Source of the DNA: Actinomycetota bacterium
GTDB taxonomy: Bacteria > Actinomycetota > Acidimicrobiia > Spongiisociales > UBA5794
Direction: 5' to 3'
Length of the DNA stretch: 9,285 nt
Assembly (NCBI GenBank): GCA_003648875.1
Contig: QMQC01000042.1
Coordinates: 1-9,285, forward strand
Within the stretch, counting starts at the first letter, position 1; the number at the start of each line of letters is the position of its first letter. A model generated the notes under the pieces. That model did no database searches. It was not told where the DNA came from and was given only the letters and a program-made list of their open reading frames with translations. Positions 1 through 6,542 of this stretch are shown in pieces. The position numbers and the translations under genes are program-made.

Positions 1-102
1 GAAGCGACCGATCCGTTGCCATTGGTGGAACACAAAACCTGGTTCGCCCGTTGGACCGGTATACCGATCTGGCATCTACCGTCACTGGCATGGAACGAAT
101 GA
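1..102 (+). CDS. 3' end of an unidentified gene (partial, runs off left edge)
   Basis: Frame 1 is open from the first base to a TGA at 100-102 and gives 33 residues ending PIWHLPSLAWNE. It has no start in the window, so it would be the tail of a gene beginning upstream. The main support is the junction: its TGA overlaps the ATG at 99 of the next gene as ATGA. The same coupling occurs at 1580 and 7383 in this window. The tail is rich in Trp, Pro and His and shows no membrane segment or motif I recognise. It probably shares an operon with the thioredoxin lipoprotein, so a role in envelope or redox biology is possible, but the fragment cannot show it. I assign no function. Confidence 0.6.
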   Translation, partial: EATDPLPLVEHKTWFARWTGIPIWHLPSLAWNE

Positions 103-626
103 GCACACGACCCATCCTCTTCGCGCTCCTGGCAGGGGTTGCCATCATTGCGACAGCCTGTTCTTCGTCGAGCGCGACAGAAGCACCTAGAGCAGCGGCT
201 CCACAAGGTGCTGAAATCGCTCCATCGTTCTCCGTTCCAACACAAGACGGCGAGTTCTCTCTGGCAGAACACCTTGCAAGTGATGGTCGACCGATATTCC
301 TCAACCTTTGGGCATCGTGGTGCTTCCCTTGCCGTGAGGAGATGCCGGCGATCGACCGATCGTCCCACGCATTTCCCGAAATCGCGTTCATCGGGGTTTC
401 GGTGCAGGACTCACGGTCCGACGCCGAGGAATTCGCTGAAGAGATCGATGTGTCCTATCTCCTTGGTTTCGACGGAAACAAGGGCCCCGTCGATGGGGCC
501 TACAAGCCGCTCGGCCTACCTGCTTCGTACATCATCTCTTCCGATGGTGTGATCGTCGAGCGCATCTTTGGCAGGGTGACTGAGGAAGACCTTGCGGAAA
601 AGTTTGCAAAGCACTTCGGCTCGTAG
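99..626 (+). CDS. TlpA/ResA-like thioredoxin-fold lipoprotein
   Basis: A 175-residue thiol-disulfide oxidoreductase, predicted to be anchored outside the membrane. Residues 5-20 are a hydrophobic signal peptide ending in lipobox ATAC, with Cys21 as the lipidated residue. A Ser/Ala/Pro-rich linker follows to about residue 38. The thioredoxin fold has the redox site WCFPC at 74-78 and the cis-proline at Pro141 in GLPASY; FLNLWASWC and the FIGVSVQD strand are typical of the AlkA-TSA/redoxin group. Family members reduce or oxidise exported thiols, often in cytochrome c maturation. No cytochrome genes are visible here, so the substrate is unknown. I chose ATG 99 because it overlaps the upstream stop as ATGA and puts charged residues directly before the signal peptide. 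The ATG at 90 and TTG at 51 are in frame but would lie inside the upstream gene. Confidence 0.9.
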   Translation: MSTRPILFALLAGVAIIATACSSSSATEAPRAAAPQGAEIAPSFSVPTQDGEFSLAEHLASDGRPIFLNLWASWCFPCREEMPAIDRSSHAFPEIAFIGVSVQDSRSDAEEFAEEIDVSYLLGFDGNKGPVDGAYKPLGLPASYIISSDGVIVERIFGRVTEEDLAEKFAKHFGS

Positions 627-890
627 CCGCCAACCGTCAACAAGGCACCGAACCGATCGCGTCGCTCCGCATCCGTGCTCTAGGAGTGGTCTGTCGCAGA
701 AATGGATGCCGTGTCTCACCGGTCCTCAACGTCCCTGGCTATGTCCTCCGCCTCGACGCAGTCCAGACTGCGCCTTCGTTGTGCGTCCTTGCCAGATGAC
801 GCCGATGCCACGCTGACACCCAGACACCAAATCTGCGACAGACCACTAGCGTCCCCAGTTCGAACCTGACACGAACGACAGTGGACACAC
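627..890. other. 264-bp intergenic region upstream of azlC
   Basis: No convincing gene in either direction. Short open frames here have no family signature and run into the azlC start. The main content is the inverted-repeat element at 685-847. A tRNA T-loop-like GTTCGAAC near 858 has no supporting arms. I could not find a good sigma-70 promoter for azlC; TAGCGT at 847-852 fits a TANNNT -10 but lacks a -35 partner. Confidence 0.5.
685..847. repeat. 163-bp element bounded by perfect 16-bp inverted repeats
   Basis: AGTGGTCTGTCGCAGA at 685-700 is matched exactly, as its reverse complement, at 832-847. Nearly concentric shorter pairings lie between the arms: GTGTCT 711-716 with AGACAC 822-827, CTGGC 735-739 with GCCAG 791-795, and a central hairpin CGCAGT/ACTGCG at 757-762 and 767-772. 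The whole unit could fold back on itself. CTAG occurs at 680-683 and at 846-849, close to both ends, but it overlaps the right arm and is not a clean target duplication. It could be a small non-autonomous mobile element (MITE-like), a structured RNA, or a relic. There is no transposase nearby. Confidence 0.55.
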
Positions 891-1583
891 ATGGATACAT
901 CGGACATCGAGGCCAGCTGGTTTCAGGGGGTGCGTGCGGTTTCACCCATTCTGCTTGGCGTCATTCCGTTCGGGCTGGTATTCGGCGTCACAGCCGCAAA
1001 CGCAGATGTCCCAGTTCTCGCGGCGTGGGCATCGTCATTCATCGTGTTCGCGGGCGCGAGCCAGATTGCCCTCGTTGAGGTCATGGACGGTGGGGGGACA
1101 CCTGTCGTCGCGGTGATGACCGCAATCATCATCAATGCACGGATGCTCATGTACTCGGCCGACCTTGGCCGGTACACGGCAGGCCAGCGACTGTCCAGAA
1201 GAATCGGTGTTGCCTACCTGCTGACCGACCAGGCATACCTAGTGACCACGCACCGATTCCCCACGCCGACTCGGGCGAACGGGTACTTCCGCTTCTACCT
1301 GGCAGCGGCAATTTCTCTTTGGATCACCTGGCAGATCAGCACTACCACCGGTCTGCTGCTCGGCACGGCGATTCCATCCTCATGGTCATTGGAGTTCGCG
1401 ATCCCACTCACCTTCATGGCGCTGCTTGTCCAAGCCGTGAAGGACAAACCGGGACTGCTTGCAGCCGTCGTTGGGGGCGGAGGTGCGGCTGCTGCCATCA
1501 CCTTGCCGTTTCACCTCGGTCTGCTCGTCGGCACTGCCGCCGGCATCGCGGCAGGCATGTTGTTCGAGAAGAGGCTCCGATGA
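891..1583 (+). CDS. azlC: AzlC family branched-chain amino acid exporter, large subunit
   Basis: A 230-residue polytopic membrane protein, the usual AzlC length. It forms the large subunit of the AzlCD exporter (LIV-E family), which exports branched-chain amino acids and their analogues. Family marks: PFGLVFGV near 26-33, FAGASQ at 53-58, INARMLMYSADL at 81-92, and LTDQAY at 111-116, where a conserved acidic/polar pair sits in a membrane segment. Hydrophobic spans then run to a basic C-terminus (FEKRLR). The start at ATG 891 gives a short polar N-terminus before the first span; no clear Shine-Dalgarno sequence precedes it. It overlaps azlD by ATGA at 1580-1583, so the two subunits should be translationally coupled. 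Substrate is inferred from the family only. Confidence 0.92.
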   Translation: MDTSDIEASWFQGVRAVSPILLGVIPFGLVFGVTAANADVPVLAAWASSFIVFAGASQIALVEVMDGGGTPVVAVMTAIIINARMLMYSADLGRYTAGQRLSRRIGVAYLLTDQAYLVTTHRFPTPTRANGYFRFYLAAAISLWITWQISTTTGLLLGTAIPSSWSLEFAIPLTFMALLVQAVKDKPGLLAAVVGGGGAAAAITLPFHLGLLVGTAAGIAAGMLFEKRLR

Positions 1584-1888
1584 CGATGTGGCTGGTCGTC
1601 ATCGCGGCGGGTATCGCGACTTTCACGATCAGGTTCGTATTCATTGCGTTGTTCGGGAAGATCGAGGTTCCGCCTGCACTTGAACGCGGGCTTCGGTACA
1701 TCGCCCCTGCCGTGCTCGCTGCCCTCACAGTGCCCACTTTGGTGGCCCCTGGGGGACAATTCGATCCGTGGAACGTGTTTGTCCCCGCCGCGATCATCGG
1801 TGGTATCGCTGCCTGGGCCACCAAGAGCATCGGTGCAGCGATCGTGATCGGACTCCCGGCTGTGTGGCTGTTGCAGTGGCTGGTATAG
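1580..1888 (+). CDS. azlD: AzlD family branched-chain amino acid exporter, small subunit
   Basis: A 102-residue hydrophobic protein with about four membrane segments, matching the small AzlD partner of AzlC. Characteristic parts are the N-terminal TFTIRFVFIALFG (an R in the first span), the LERGLRYIAPAVLAALTVP segment, and the C-terminal AAWATKSIGAAIVIGLPAVW. The ATG at 1580 overlaps the azlC stop (ATGA). A longer open frame continues upstream to 1319, but that part lies inside azlC in another frame and is not real. ATG 1586 is a possible alternative start. Both AzlC and AzlD are required for export in characterised systems. Confidence 0.92.
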   Translation: MTMWLVVIAAGIATFTIRFVFIALFGKIEVPPALERGLRYIAPAVLAALTVPTLVAPGGQFDPWNVFVPAAIIGGIAAWATKSIGAAIVIGLPAVWLLQWLV

Positions 1889-1987
1889 GAGGACGACAGA
1901 CGACGGGAGGACGAAATCCGAAAACCGAAGTCCGACCTCGGAAGCGAGCGGCAGCAACCGACCCGTCGTCGATCTTCGCGTGTCTAC
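1889..1987. terminator. Convergent intergenic spacer with a possible hairpin
   Basis: The 99 bases between the 3' ends of azlD and the enoyl-CoA hydratase gene contain GACGACGGG at 1899-1907 and its reverse complement CCCGTCGTC at 1962-1970, enclosing a small TCCGA/TCGGA hairpin near 1931-1942. This could end transcription from both sides. There is no U-tract, so an intrinsic terminator is not established. GGAGGACGA is present twice (1888-1896 and 1906-1914) without a start codon after it. Confidence 0.2.
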
Positions 1988-2755
1988 CTACCGGCCTCTC
2001 CAGTTCGGCTTGCGCTTCTCGAGGAATGCCTGAACACCCTCGGTGGCGTCCTCTGTGAATGACACGGCGGTGAGCCCTATATGGAGATGGTCCAGGGCGG
2101 TGTCGAAGTCCATTCCCTCCATTGCATAGAAGGAGGACTTGCCGAGAGCCAGCGCAGCAGGCGACTTGCCACGGAGTTGGTCGACGATCTCGCCCACCGC
2201 TGCGTCAAGACCATCCGATGGCACCACAAGAGTCACGATTCCGAGCTCCTGCGCCTCGGTGGCATCGATCACCTTGCCGATGAGCATCATCTCGAGGAGC
2301 TTCTTTCGAGGTGCAAGGGGTAGCAACACGGTTGAGATCATCATCGGCCAGAGTCCAAGGTTGATCTCAGGTGTTCCGAACCTGGCATTCTCGGACGCGA
2401 TCGTGATGTCACACGCCGCTGCTACTCCGAACCCACCCCCGAGGGCGACACCATTGATTCGGCCGATGATCGGCTTCGGATTCGTACGCATTGAACGAAA
2501 CAGATCAGCAAGAACAGCCCTTGATTGGTGGTCAGGCAAGGGCGAATCCACGAAACCCCCTGAGAGGTCGCCTCCTGCAGAGAAGGCTCTGTCACCGGCA
2601 CCGGTGAGAACGATTACACGCACGTCATCGTCGACACCGGCCCTACGCATCGCGTCTGTGAGTTCGCCCATCGTTTCGATGGACAAGGGATTTCGCCGCT
2701 CGGGATCATCGATGGTCGCCGTTGCGACTGCATCCGTGACGTTGTAGGTGATCAC
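1988..2755 (-). CDS. Enoyl-CoA hydratase/isomerase (crotonase) family protein
   Basis: A cytosolic crotonase-fold enzyme of about 255 residues acting on an acyl-CoA. Seen from the GTG start: the CoA-binding/oxyanion segment FSAGGDL at 58-64; NGVALGGGFGVAAACD at 101-116, giving the second oxyanion NH; FGTPEI with Glu130, aligned with the second catalytic Glu of rat enoyl-CoA hydratase (Glu164); and the usual C-terminal FLEKRKPNWRGR. The place of the first catalytic Glu (rat Glu144) is Gly110, so a standard two-Glu hydratase mechanism is doubtful; an isomerase or another crotonase reaction is possible. I chose GTG 2755 because AGGGGAG lies 4-5 bases upstream and the protein then begins MITYNVTDAV, as family members do. 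ATG 2803 (271 residues) is the alternative but has no ribosome site. No CoA-pathway neighbours are present. Confidence 0.88.
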   Translation of the reverse strand: MITYNVTDAVATATIDDPERRNPLSIETMGELTDAMRRAGVDDDVRVIVLTGAGDRAFSAGGDLSGGFVDSPLPDHQSRAVLADLFRSMRTNPKPIIGRINGVALGGGFGVAAACDITIASENARFGTPEINLGLWPMMISTVLLPLAPRKKLLEMMLIGKVIDATEAQELGIVTLVVPSDGLDAAVGEIVDQLRGKSPAALALGKSSFYAMEGMDFDTALDHLHIGLTAVSFTEDATEGVQAFLEKRKPNWRGR

Positions 2756-2853
2756 TTCGCTCCCCTGATTCTCCGGAGAATCCGAACAGTACATGTCGGC
2801 CATTTCGACGACCCGACCAACGGCACTGTTCGGTGCGCCGCCGGTCGCGAAAG

Positions 2854-2859
2854 ACTATA
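2854..2859 (-). promoter_or_regulatory. Possible -10 box for the enoyl-CoA hydratase gene
   Basis: TATAGT on the - strand fits TANNNT strongly and lies in the divergent gap. It would give a 5' leader of about 90 bases to GTG 2755. I see no good -35 at the standard spacing, so this is tentative. Confidence 0.25.
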
Positions 2860-2902
2860 GAAAAGCTCTCAACCGCAAGCGTTCACATATCGAAGCGCTC
2901 GC

Positions 2903-2908
2903 TATTGT
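2903..2908 (+). promoter_or_regulatory. Possible -10 box of a leaderless promoter for the DUF5317 gene
   Basis: TATTGT (TANNNT) ends six bases before ATG 2915, the placement expected when transcription starts at the A of the start codon. No Shine-Dalgarno sequence lies upstream of that ATG, in agreement. TTCACA at 2882-2887 resembles a -35 but is 15 bases away, slightly short. Confidence 0.35.
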
Positions 2909-2914
2909 GAACCC

Positions 2915-3472
2915 ATGCAGTGGATGCTCTTCGTTATCCTGATTTCTATCGTCGTCGGCTGGGTTCGAGGAGGCAAACTCCGGAACCTCACCGAGATCCG
3001 CGTGAGGTTGTGGTCGCTCCTACCTCTCGGTTTCATCCTTCTTGCGGCGTCATCCGTCGTACCTGCCGATAGCCACAAACTTGCGATCGGTCTGATCCTT
3101 GTTTCCTATCTGCCCTTGCTGTTGTTCCTGTGGCTCAACCGGGAAATGACCGGCATGTGGATCGCTGGAATGGGAATTCTCATGAACTTCACGGTCATTG
3201 TGCTCAACGGAGGCATGCCAGTGCTCGAGGAAGCCGTGAGGATCGCCGGTGGATCAAGTGATCTCGTGCTCGGTGCAAAGCACGTACTGCTCACCGAGGA
3301 CACAGTGGTGCCATTTCTTGCTGACATCATTCCGCTGCCCAGCGCCGTGCTCTCTCTCGGTGACGTGTTCCTCGCGATAGGTATCGGTGCGTTCCTCGAG
3401 GACCAGATGAGAAGACCCCTCAGTCTGTTCGCACACAGAGTTGCAGCCGAGCCCGGATCAGCAGCGGAATAG
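2915..3472 (+). CDS. DUF5317 family membrane protein
   Basis: A 185-residue integral membrane protein of unknown function. Hydrophobic segments lie at about 2-17, 33-50, 57-73, 80-97 and 146-161. Family-like conserved parts are the polar N-terminal RGGKLRNL at 18-25, the MNFTVIVLNGGMPV turn at 90-103, the KH pair at 122-123, the DIIPLP loop at 137-142, and SLGDVFLAIGIG at 147-158. I recall these from DUF5317 proteins; a profile search would confirm. The C-terminus (from about 165) is polar and probably cytoplasmic. It is a single gene: the gene upstream points the other way and the gene downstream is convergent, so context says nothing about its role. The start at ATG 2915 is supported by the first membrane segment beginning at once and by a -10-like box six bases upstream. 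Confidence 0.8.
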   Translation: MQWMLFVILISIVVGWVRGGKLRNLTEIRVRLWSLLPLGFILLAASSVVPADSHKLAIGLILVSYLPLLLFLWLNREMTGMWIAGMGILMNFTVIVLNGGMPVLEEAVRIAGGSSDLVLGAKHVLLTEDTVVPFLADIIPLPSAVLSLGDVFLAIGIGAFLEDQMRRPLSLFAHRVAAEPGSAAE

Positions 3473-3497
3473 GTCTGCAGTCCACCCTTCACAGATC
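3472..3497 (+). repeat. Intergenic repeat, copy B (imperfect match to 6631-6656)
   Basis: Aligned without gaps to 6631-6656, 21 of 26 bases agree, including GCAGT and the ten-base run TTCACAGATC. Both copies are in or beside intergenic DNA. The two could be remnants of one dispersed repeat or a chance match, since I found them by eye. Confidence 0.35.
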
Positions 3498-3506
3498 ACA
3501 GATCTG
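3492..3506. terminator. Hairpin between convergent genes
   Basis: CAGATC, a 3-base loop and GATCTG form a perfect 6-bp stem in the 72-base gap between the DUF5317 and HD-domain gene ends. A second inverted repeat, GAATTGA 3525-3531 with TCAATTC 3545-3551, overlaps the stop codon of the - strand gene. Neither has a clear U-tract; one or both may act as bidirectional terminators. Confidence 0.25.
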
Positions 3507-3544
3507 CGGCTGACTGTTGACCGAGAATTGAGAACCGTGGACCT

Positions 3545-4783
3545 TCAATTCGCTATCACGCCTCGGAACACGAGCACTCGGCGTAGCGACGCAGCCACGC
3601 GAGGATCGAACTCATAGGCAGAGCCCTGGTGGATTCGCTCCAATGATTCGACAGGCGACAGTCCCTCCTCGATCTGGGCCTGGTCGTAGGCGCTTGCGAC
3701 CTTGATGATCTTCGATGTCATCGGGATGTCGGGGTCGAACTCGACGCCGGGGGAACGATACGGTCGATGTTGGAGTCTGACGAGTTCGCTCACGCGCTGG
3801 AGATATGGGGCTTCGGCAATGATCTGCGCTCCCCACCGAGCAATGTCCTCATCGGTGAATCCGGCTCGGAGAATCGCAGGCTCGTTGAGAGTGATGCGAC
3901 CGACATCATGCATGAGCGCCGCGTATTCGAGCTCGGTCACGGCAGTCGGCTTCAGGCCTATCTCCTGGGCAATGGCCACTGCAATGTCAGAGGTACGCGT
4001 CGAATGGCCAAGCGGTGCAAGTCCTGCGACCTCCGGGATCTGGGCGAGCGCCTTGATCGTCTGACCGTAGGTCACTCGAGTCGACGAATAGCGCTCGAAC
4101 GCAGTGTGGGCGAACGCATATGGAAGGATCGCAACAGCTACGGCCCACAAGCCCATGACAGACCACGCAAGGCCGAACAAGGCTCCTCCGGCGAACATCG
4201 ACAGCACAACGGCCCAATCTTCAAGGGCGAGCAACCAGAGGTATCTTCCAGCAAGATCGCTTCTCTCGAGACCAACGAACGCAGCAACAACTGCACGCAC
4301 CCCGAACCATCCAAGACCCGCAAGGGTCACCGCTGCGAGCACCGACCAGGTGGGTTGGAGATCCATGGACACGACTATCAGCTCGAGCGAGTACGAGTAG
4401 ATGACACCGTAGAGGGCCATTGAGAGGGCGTCGGCGAGATAATCACCATCCCTGCGACCGACCCCGACGCCGAGGCGGCGTTGGATCAGCCAGGACGCAA
4501 CGAGGGCGATCGAGATCGAAGCTCCCAGAGAAACGGGATCGTCGAGGAGCACCGAAGCGGCAACACCGGCACCGATGCCAAGGCTGAGGCGCGATCCGGA
4601 GGGCGCCGGAACGGTGATCAGTGCGAGCGCTGTGATCGCGATCGACCACAAGGCCACATCGAGCAGCCATGGGAGAGTGTCACCGCCTGCATTCGCGACA
4701 CCAACGGCCACGAAAACGCCGGCACTCACCAGCGTTGCGAACCATGTCGCGATCGTGAGAACCTTGATGCGGGACTCAGCCAT
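3545..4783 (-). CDS. Membrane protein with a degenerate HD-GYP-like domain
   Basis: A 412-residue protein with an N-terminal multi-span membrane region (about 8-225, six to eight hydrophobic segments) and a cytoplasmic HD-type domain from about residue 235. In the HD domain His260 and the pair His292-Asp293 (ALMHDVGR) remain, but other usual HD-GYP residues are gone. The helix that normally has RHPEIG reads RWGAQI (Trp317). The HH pair is Gln338-His339. The DGxGYP loop is absent, and VADxFDA has become VASAYDQ (Ser364). It may therefore be a non-catalytic sensor or partner. The ATG at 4783 is chosen because GGGAG lies 7 bases upstream and it overlaps the preceding gene by 8 bases (ATGGCTGA). 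An in-frame extension to 4918 lies inside that gene and is not likely real. The linker before the HD domain (AFERYSS...IKAL) resembles the upstream gene, suggesting tandem duplication. Confidence 0.85.
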   Translation of the reverse strand: MAESRIKVLTIATWFATLVSAGVFVAVGVANAGGDTLPWLLDVALWSIAITALALITVPAPSGSRLSLGIGAGVAASVLLDDPVSLGASISIALVASWLIQRRLGVGVGRRDGDYLADALSMALYGVIYSYSLELIVVSMDLQPTWSVLAAVTLAGLGWFGVRAVVAAFVGLERSDLAGRYLWLLALEDWAVVLSMFAGGALFGLAWSVMGLWAVAVAILPYAFAHTAFERYSSTRVTYGQTIKALAQIPEVAGLAPLGHSTRTSDIAVAIAQEIGLKPTAVTELEYAALMHDVGRITLNEPAILRAGFTDEDIARWGAQIIAEAPYLQRVSELVRLQHRPYRSPGVEFDPDIPMTSKIIKVASAYDQAQIEEGLSPVESLERIHQGSAYEFDPRVAASLRRVLVFRGVIAN

Positions 4784-6179
4784 GGGCAGTCTCCCGTCCC
4801 TCGTCCGCTCGTCGTCTTGCGTGCATCGGGTCGAGAGCATGCTCCTGGCCCATGCCGACCTCTGCACGGCGACGAGCCTCCTGCTCGCTGATCTCGATCG
4901 GTGAGCCGTACTGCTCACCTGCCCCGGTGAGCGCCTCTATGAAGGCTTCAACCACCTCGGGGTCGAACTGAGATCCGCCGTGCTTGCGAAGCTCCCTGAA
5001 GGCAAAATCCTGCGTGAGAGCGACCCTGTACGAGCGCGTCGAGGTCATCGCGTCGAAGGAATCGGCAACGGCAAGAATCCTTGCTTCGAGTGAAGGGGCG
5101 TCACCCTCGCCCACGTTCGAGCCGTGGTAACCCCCACCATCGAAGTGGGCATGATGGTTCGAAGCGATTTCAACCATCGGCCTGAGGAATTCAACTTCGT
5201 TGAGAAGGCCATCGACATGATGTACGTGGCCCTGCATCTCCTCATACTCCTCCGGCGTGAGCCTCGTCTTCTTTCGGATGAGGTCACGAGGGACGGCAAG
5301 CTTGCCAACGTCGTGAATCAGAGCCGACCACCGAACGATCTCGAGCCTCGTGCCATTGAAGCCCATGTGCTCACCGATCATGTTCGAGAAATAGGCGACA
5401 CGCTCCGTGTGACCACGCGTGTACAGATCCTTTGCCTCAAGAGCCTTGATGAACCCTGCAAGCGTTGACAGCTGTGCCTGGCGGAGACGGGAGTATGACT
5501 CGAATGCCATGTAGCCGGTGAAGAAGACGATGCCGATGAGTGGAATGGCGGCAGTACCGAGAAGCAGATATGTAGCGCCGAGAAGTCCACCGAGGAACCC
5601 CATTCCGACAAATGGCACGACGATCTGGGCAACGTGGGACCACGGCGCGACGTCCTTGTGCCCGTACACCCTCGACACGATGAAGGCGACAAGCCGATAG
5701 TTGACTATTCCGTATGTGACCGCGCCCACAGCCGATGCGAGAGCGATCCAGGGGATCGATGTCGGGTCAGTCGCCGCAAGGATTATGGACACGACGCCGA
5801 TCGATATGGTCGCTGTGATGATGAGCTGTCCGAAGTTGACAGCCGGTTGGAACCAGCGTCGGTCATGGATATCCTCCGGCTGCAGCAAGCCGAGTGCTGC
5901 CATCGCCACACACCCGAGCACGGCCGATTCCGGGCCGAATATGACGGCTGCGGTCATGATCACCATGACGCTTGGGGAGGCAAAGAGCTTGTCATTGACC
6001 TCGACGCTCTTCCACTCGAAGAACACAAAGGCAGCGGCAAAGAGTGCCCACAGCCACACCGGTCGAGGGAAATCCTGCGCAAACGCCAACACACCTACAA
6101 CAGCGAAACCAACGATCGGAAAAGCGATCGCCATCCGCACCTTTGCTCTGTGCTGTCTTGCCAGTTCGTTCGGGAACAT
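4776..6179 (-). CDS. Membrane-bound HD-GYP domain protein, putative cyclic dinucleotide phosphodiesterase
   Basis: A 467-residue protein. Residues 14-225 hold about seven membrane segments, including a polar stretch VEVNDKLFASPS at 59-70 and PAVNFGQ at 112-118; I cannot name this sensor domain. The C-terminal HD-GYP domain starts near 236: RGHTERV (His257), LIHDVGKLAVP (His289-Asp290), MQGHVHH (His318), NHHAHFDGGGYH (342-352), ILAVADSFDAMTS (Asp373, Asp376) and the terminal FDPEVVEAF. HD-GYP enzymes hydrolyse cyclic di-GMP at a metal centre; the metal ligands seem present. The motif departs from HHExxDGxGYP at two places (Ala344 for Glu, His352 for Pro), so activity and substrate are uncertain. 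The start at 6179 has TGAGGA 5 bases upstream. It overlaps the next gene by 8 bases and follows a small ORF by 46 bases. The last 40 residues are polar and charged. Confidence 0.9.
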   Translation of the reverse strand: MFPNELARQHRAKVRMAIAFPIVGFAVVGVLAFAQDFPRPVWLWALFAAAFVFFEWKSVEVNDKLFASPSVMVIMTAAVIFGPESAVLGCVAMAALGLLQPEDIHDRRWFQPAVNFGQLIITATISIGVVSIILAATDPTSIPWIALASAVGAVTYGIVNYRLVAFIVSRVYGHKDVAPWSHVAQIVVPFVGMGFLGGLLGATYLLLGTAAIPLIGIVFFTGYMAFESYSRLRQAQLSTLAGFIKALEAKDLYTRGHTERVAYFSNMIGEHMGFNGTRLEIVRWSALIHDVGKLAVPRDLIRKKTRLTPEEYEEMQGHVHHVDGLLNEVEFLRPMVEIASNHHAHFDGGGYHGSNVGEGDAPSLEARILAVADSFDAMTSTRSYRVALTQDFAFRELRKHGGSQFDPEVVEAFIEALTGAGEQYGSPIEISEQEARRRAEVGMGQEHALDPMHARRRADEGRETAHG

Positions 6180-6225
6180 GGGTTCCTCATGCTCAGGAAC
6201 GAGGAGGGGCGCCCCGGGGTACTCG

Positions 6226-6315
6226 TTAACCTACTCTGAAGCTAGCCGCGCCGGCCATAAGTGCCGTCGCCAGTGTTCCAAGGGTCAATACGAGTTTCAC
6301 AATGGTGCTCTTCAC
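6226..6315 (-). CDS. 29-residue hydrophobic small protein upstream of the HD-GYP genes
   Basis: An open frame with a GTG start at 6315 and TAA at 6226-6228. GGAGG lies 5 bases before the GTG, the strongest ribosome binding site I see in the window. The peptide begins MKSTIVKLVLTLGTLATALM and ends AGAASFRVG. It has two lysines, one hydrophobic stretch of about 18 residues, and a short tail with one Arg. This is the layout of a single-span small membrane protein. It could also be an uncleaved signal-like leader peptide. It sits 46 bases before the HD-GYP gene on the same strand, so it is probably co-transcribed and may act on or with that membrane sensor. A second in-frame GTG is at codon 6. 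I do not recognise a family. Confidence 0.55.
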   Translation of the reverse strand: MKSTIVKLVLTLGTLATALMAGAASFRVG

Positions 6316-6542
6316 GAGGGCCTCCAGAAATGCATTATTCTCAATGCCGACATCAGGTCGTCGGTTATGGAATATGTGTTCCGCTCCGCTGGAGTTGTCC
6401 GACTTGAGCCACCCGGGGTTTCCACCACCTCCAATGCAAGGAAGATCTCTCTCCCGAGCAAATCGTTCGTTCTTCGGTTCTTTGATGCCTGTCCCAACCG
6501 AAAACCGAACCTACGAGGCATTGCCCACGCAGAGACGTTTCG

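Noticed and set aside
851..873. tRNA-like T-loop (GTTCGAAC) upstream of azlC
   Set aside because: Only a 3-bp stem flanks the loop and no acceptor, D or anticodon arm can be drawn.
1888..1914. Two GGAGGACGA copies resembling ribosome binding sites
   Set aside because: No start codon or open frame follows at a usable distance on the + strand.
2139..2747. + strand frame of 202 codons opposite the enoyl-CoA hydratase gene
   Set aside because: Antisense to a clear crotonase; Ser/Arg/Pro-rich shadow.
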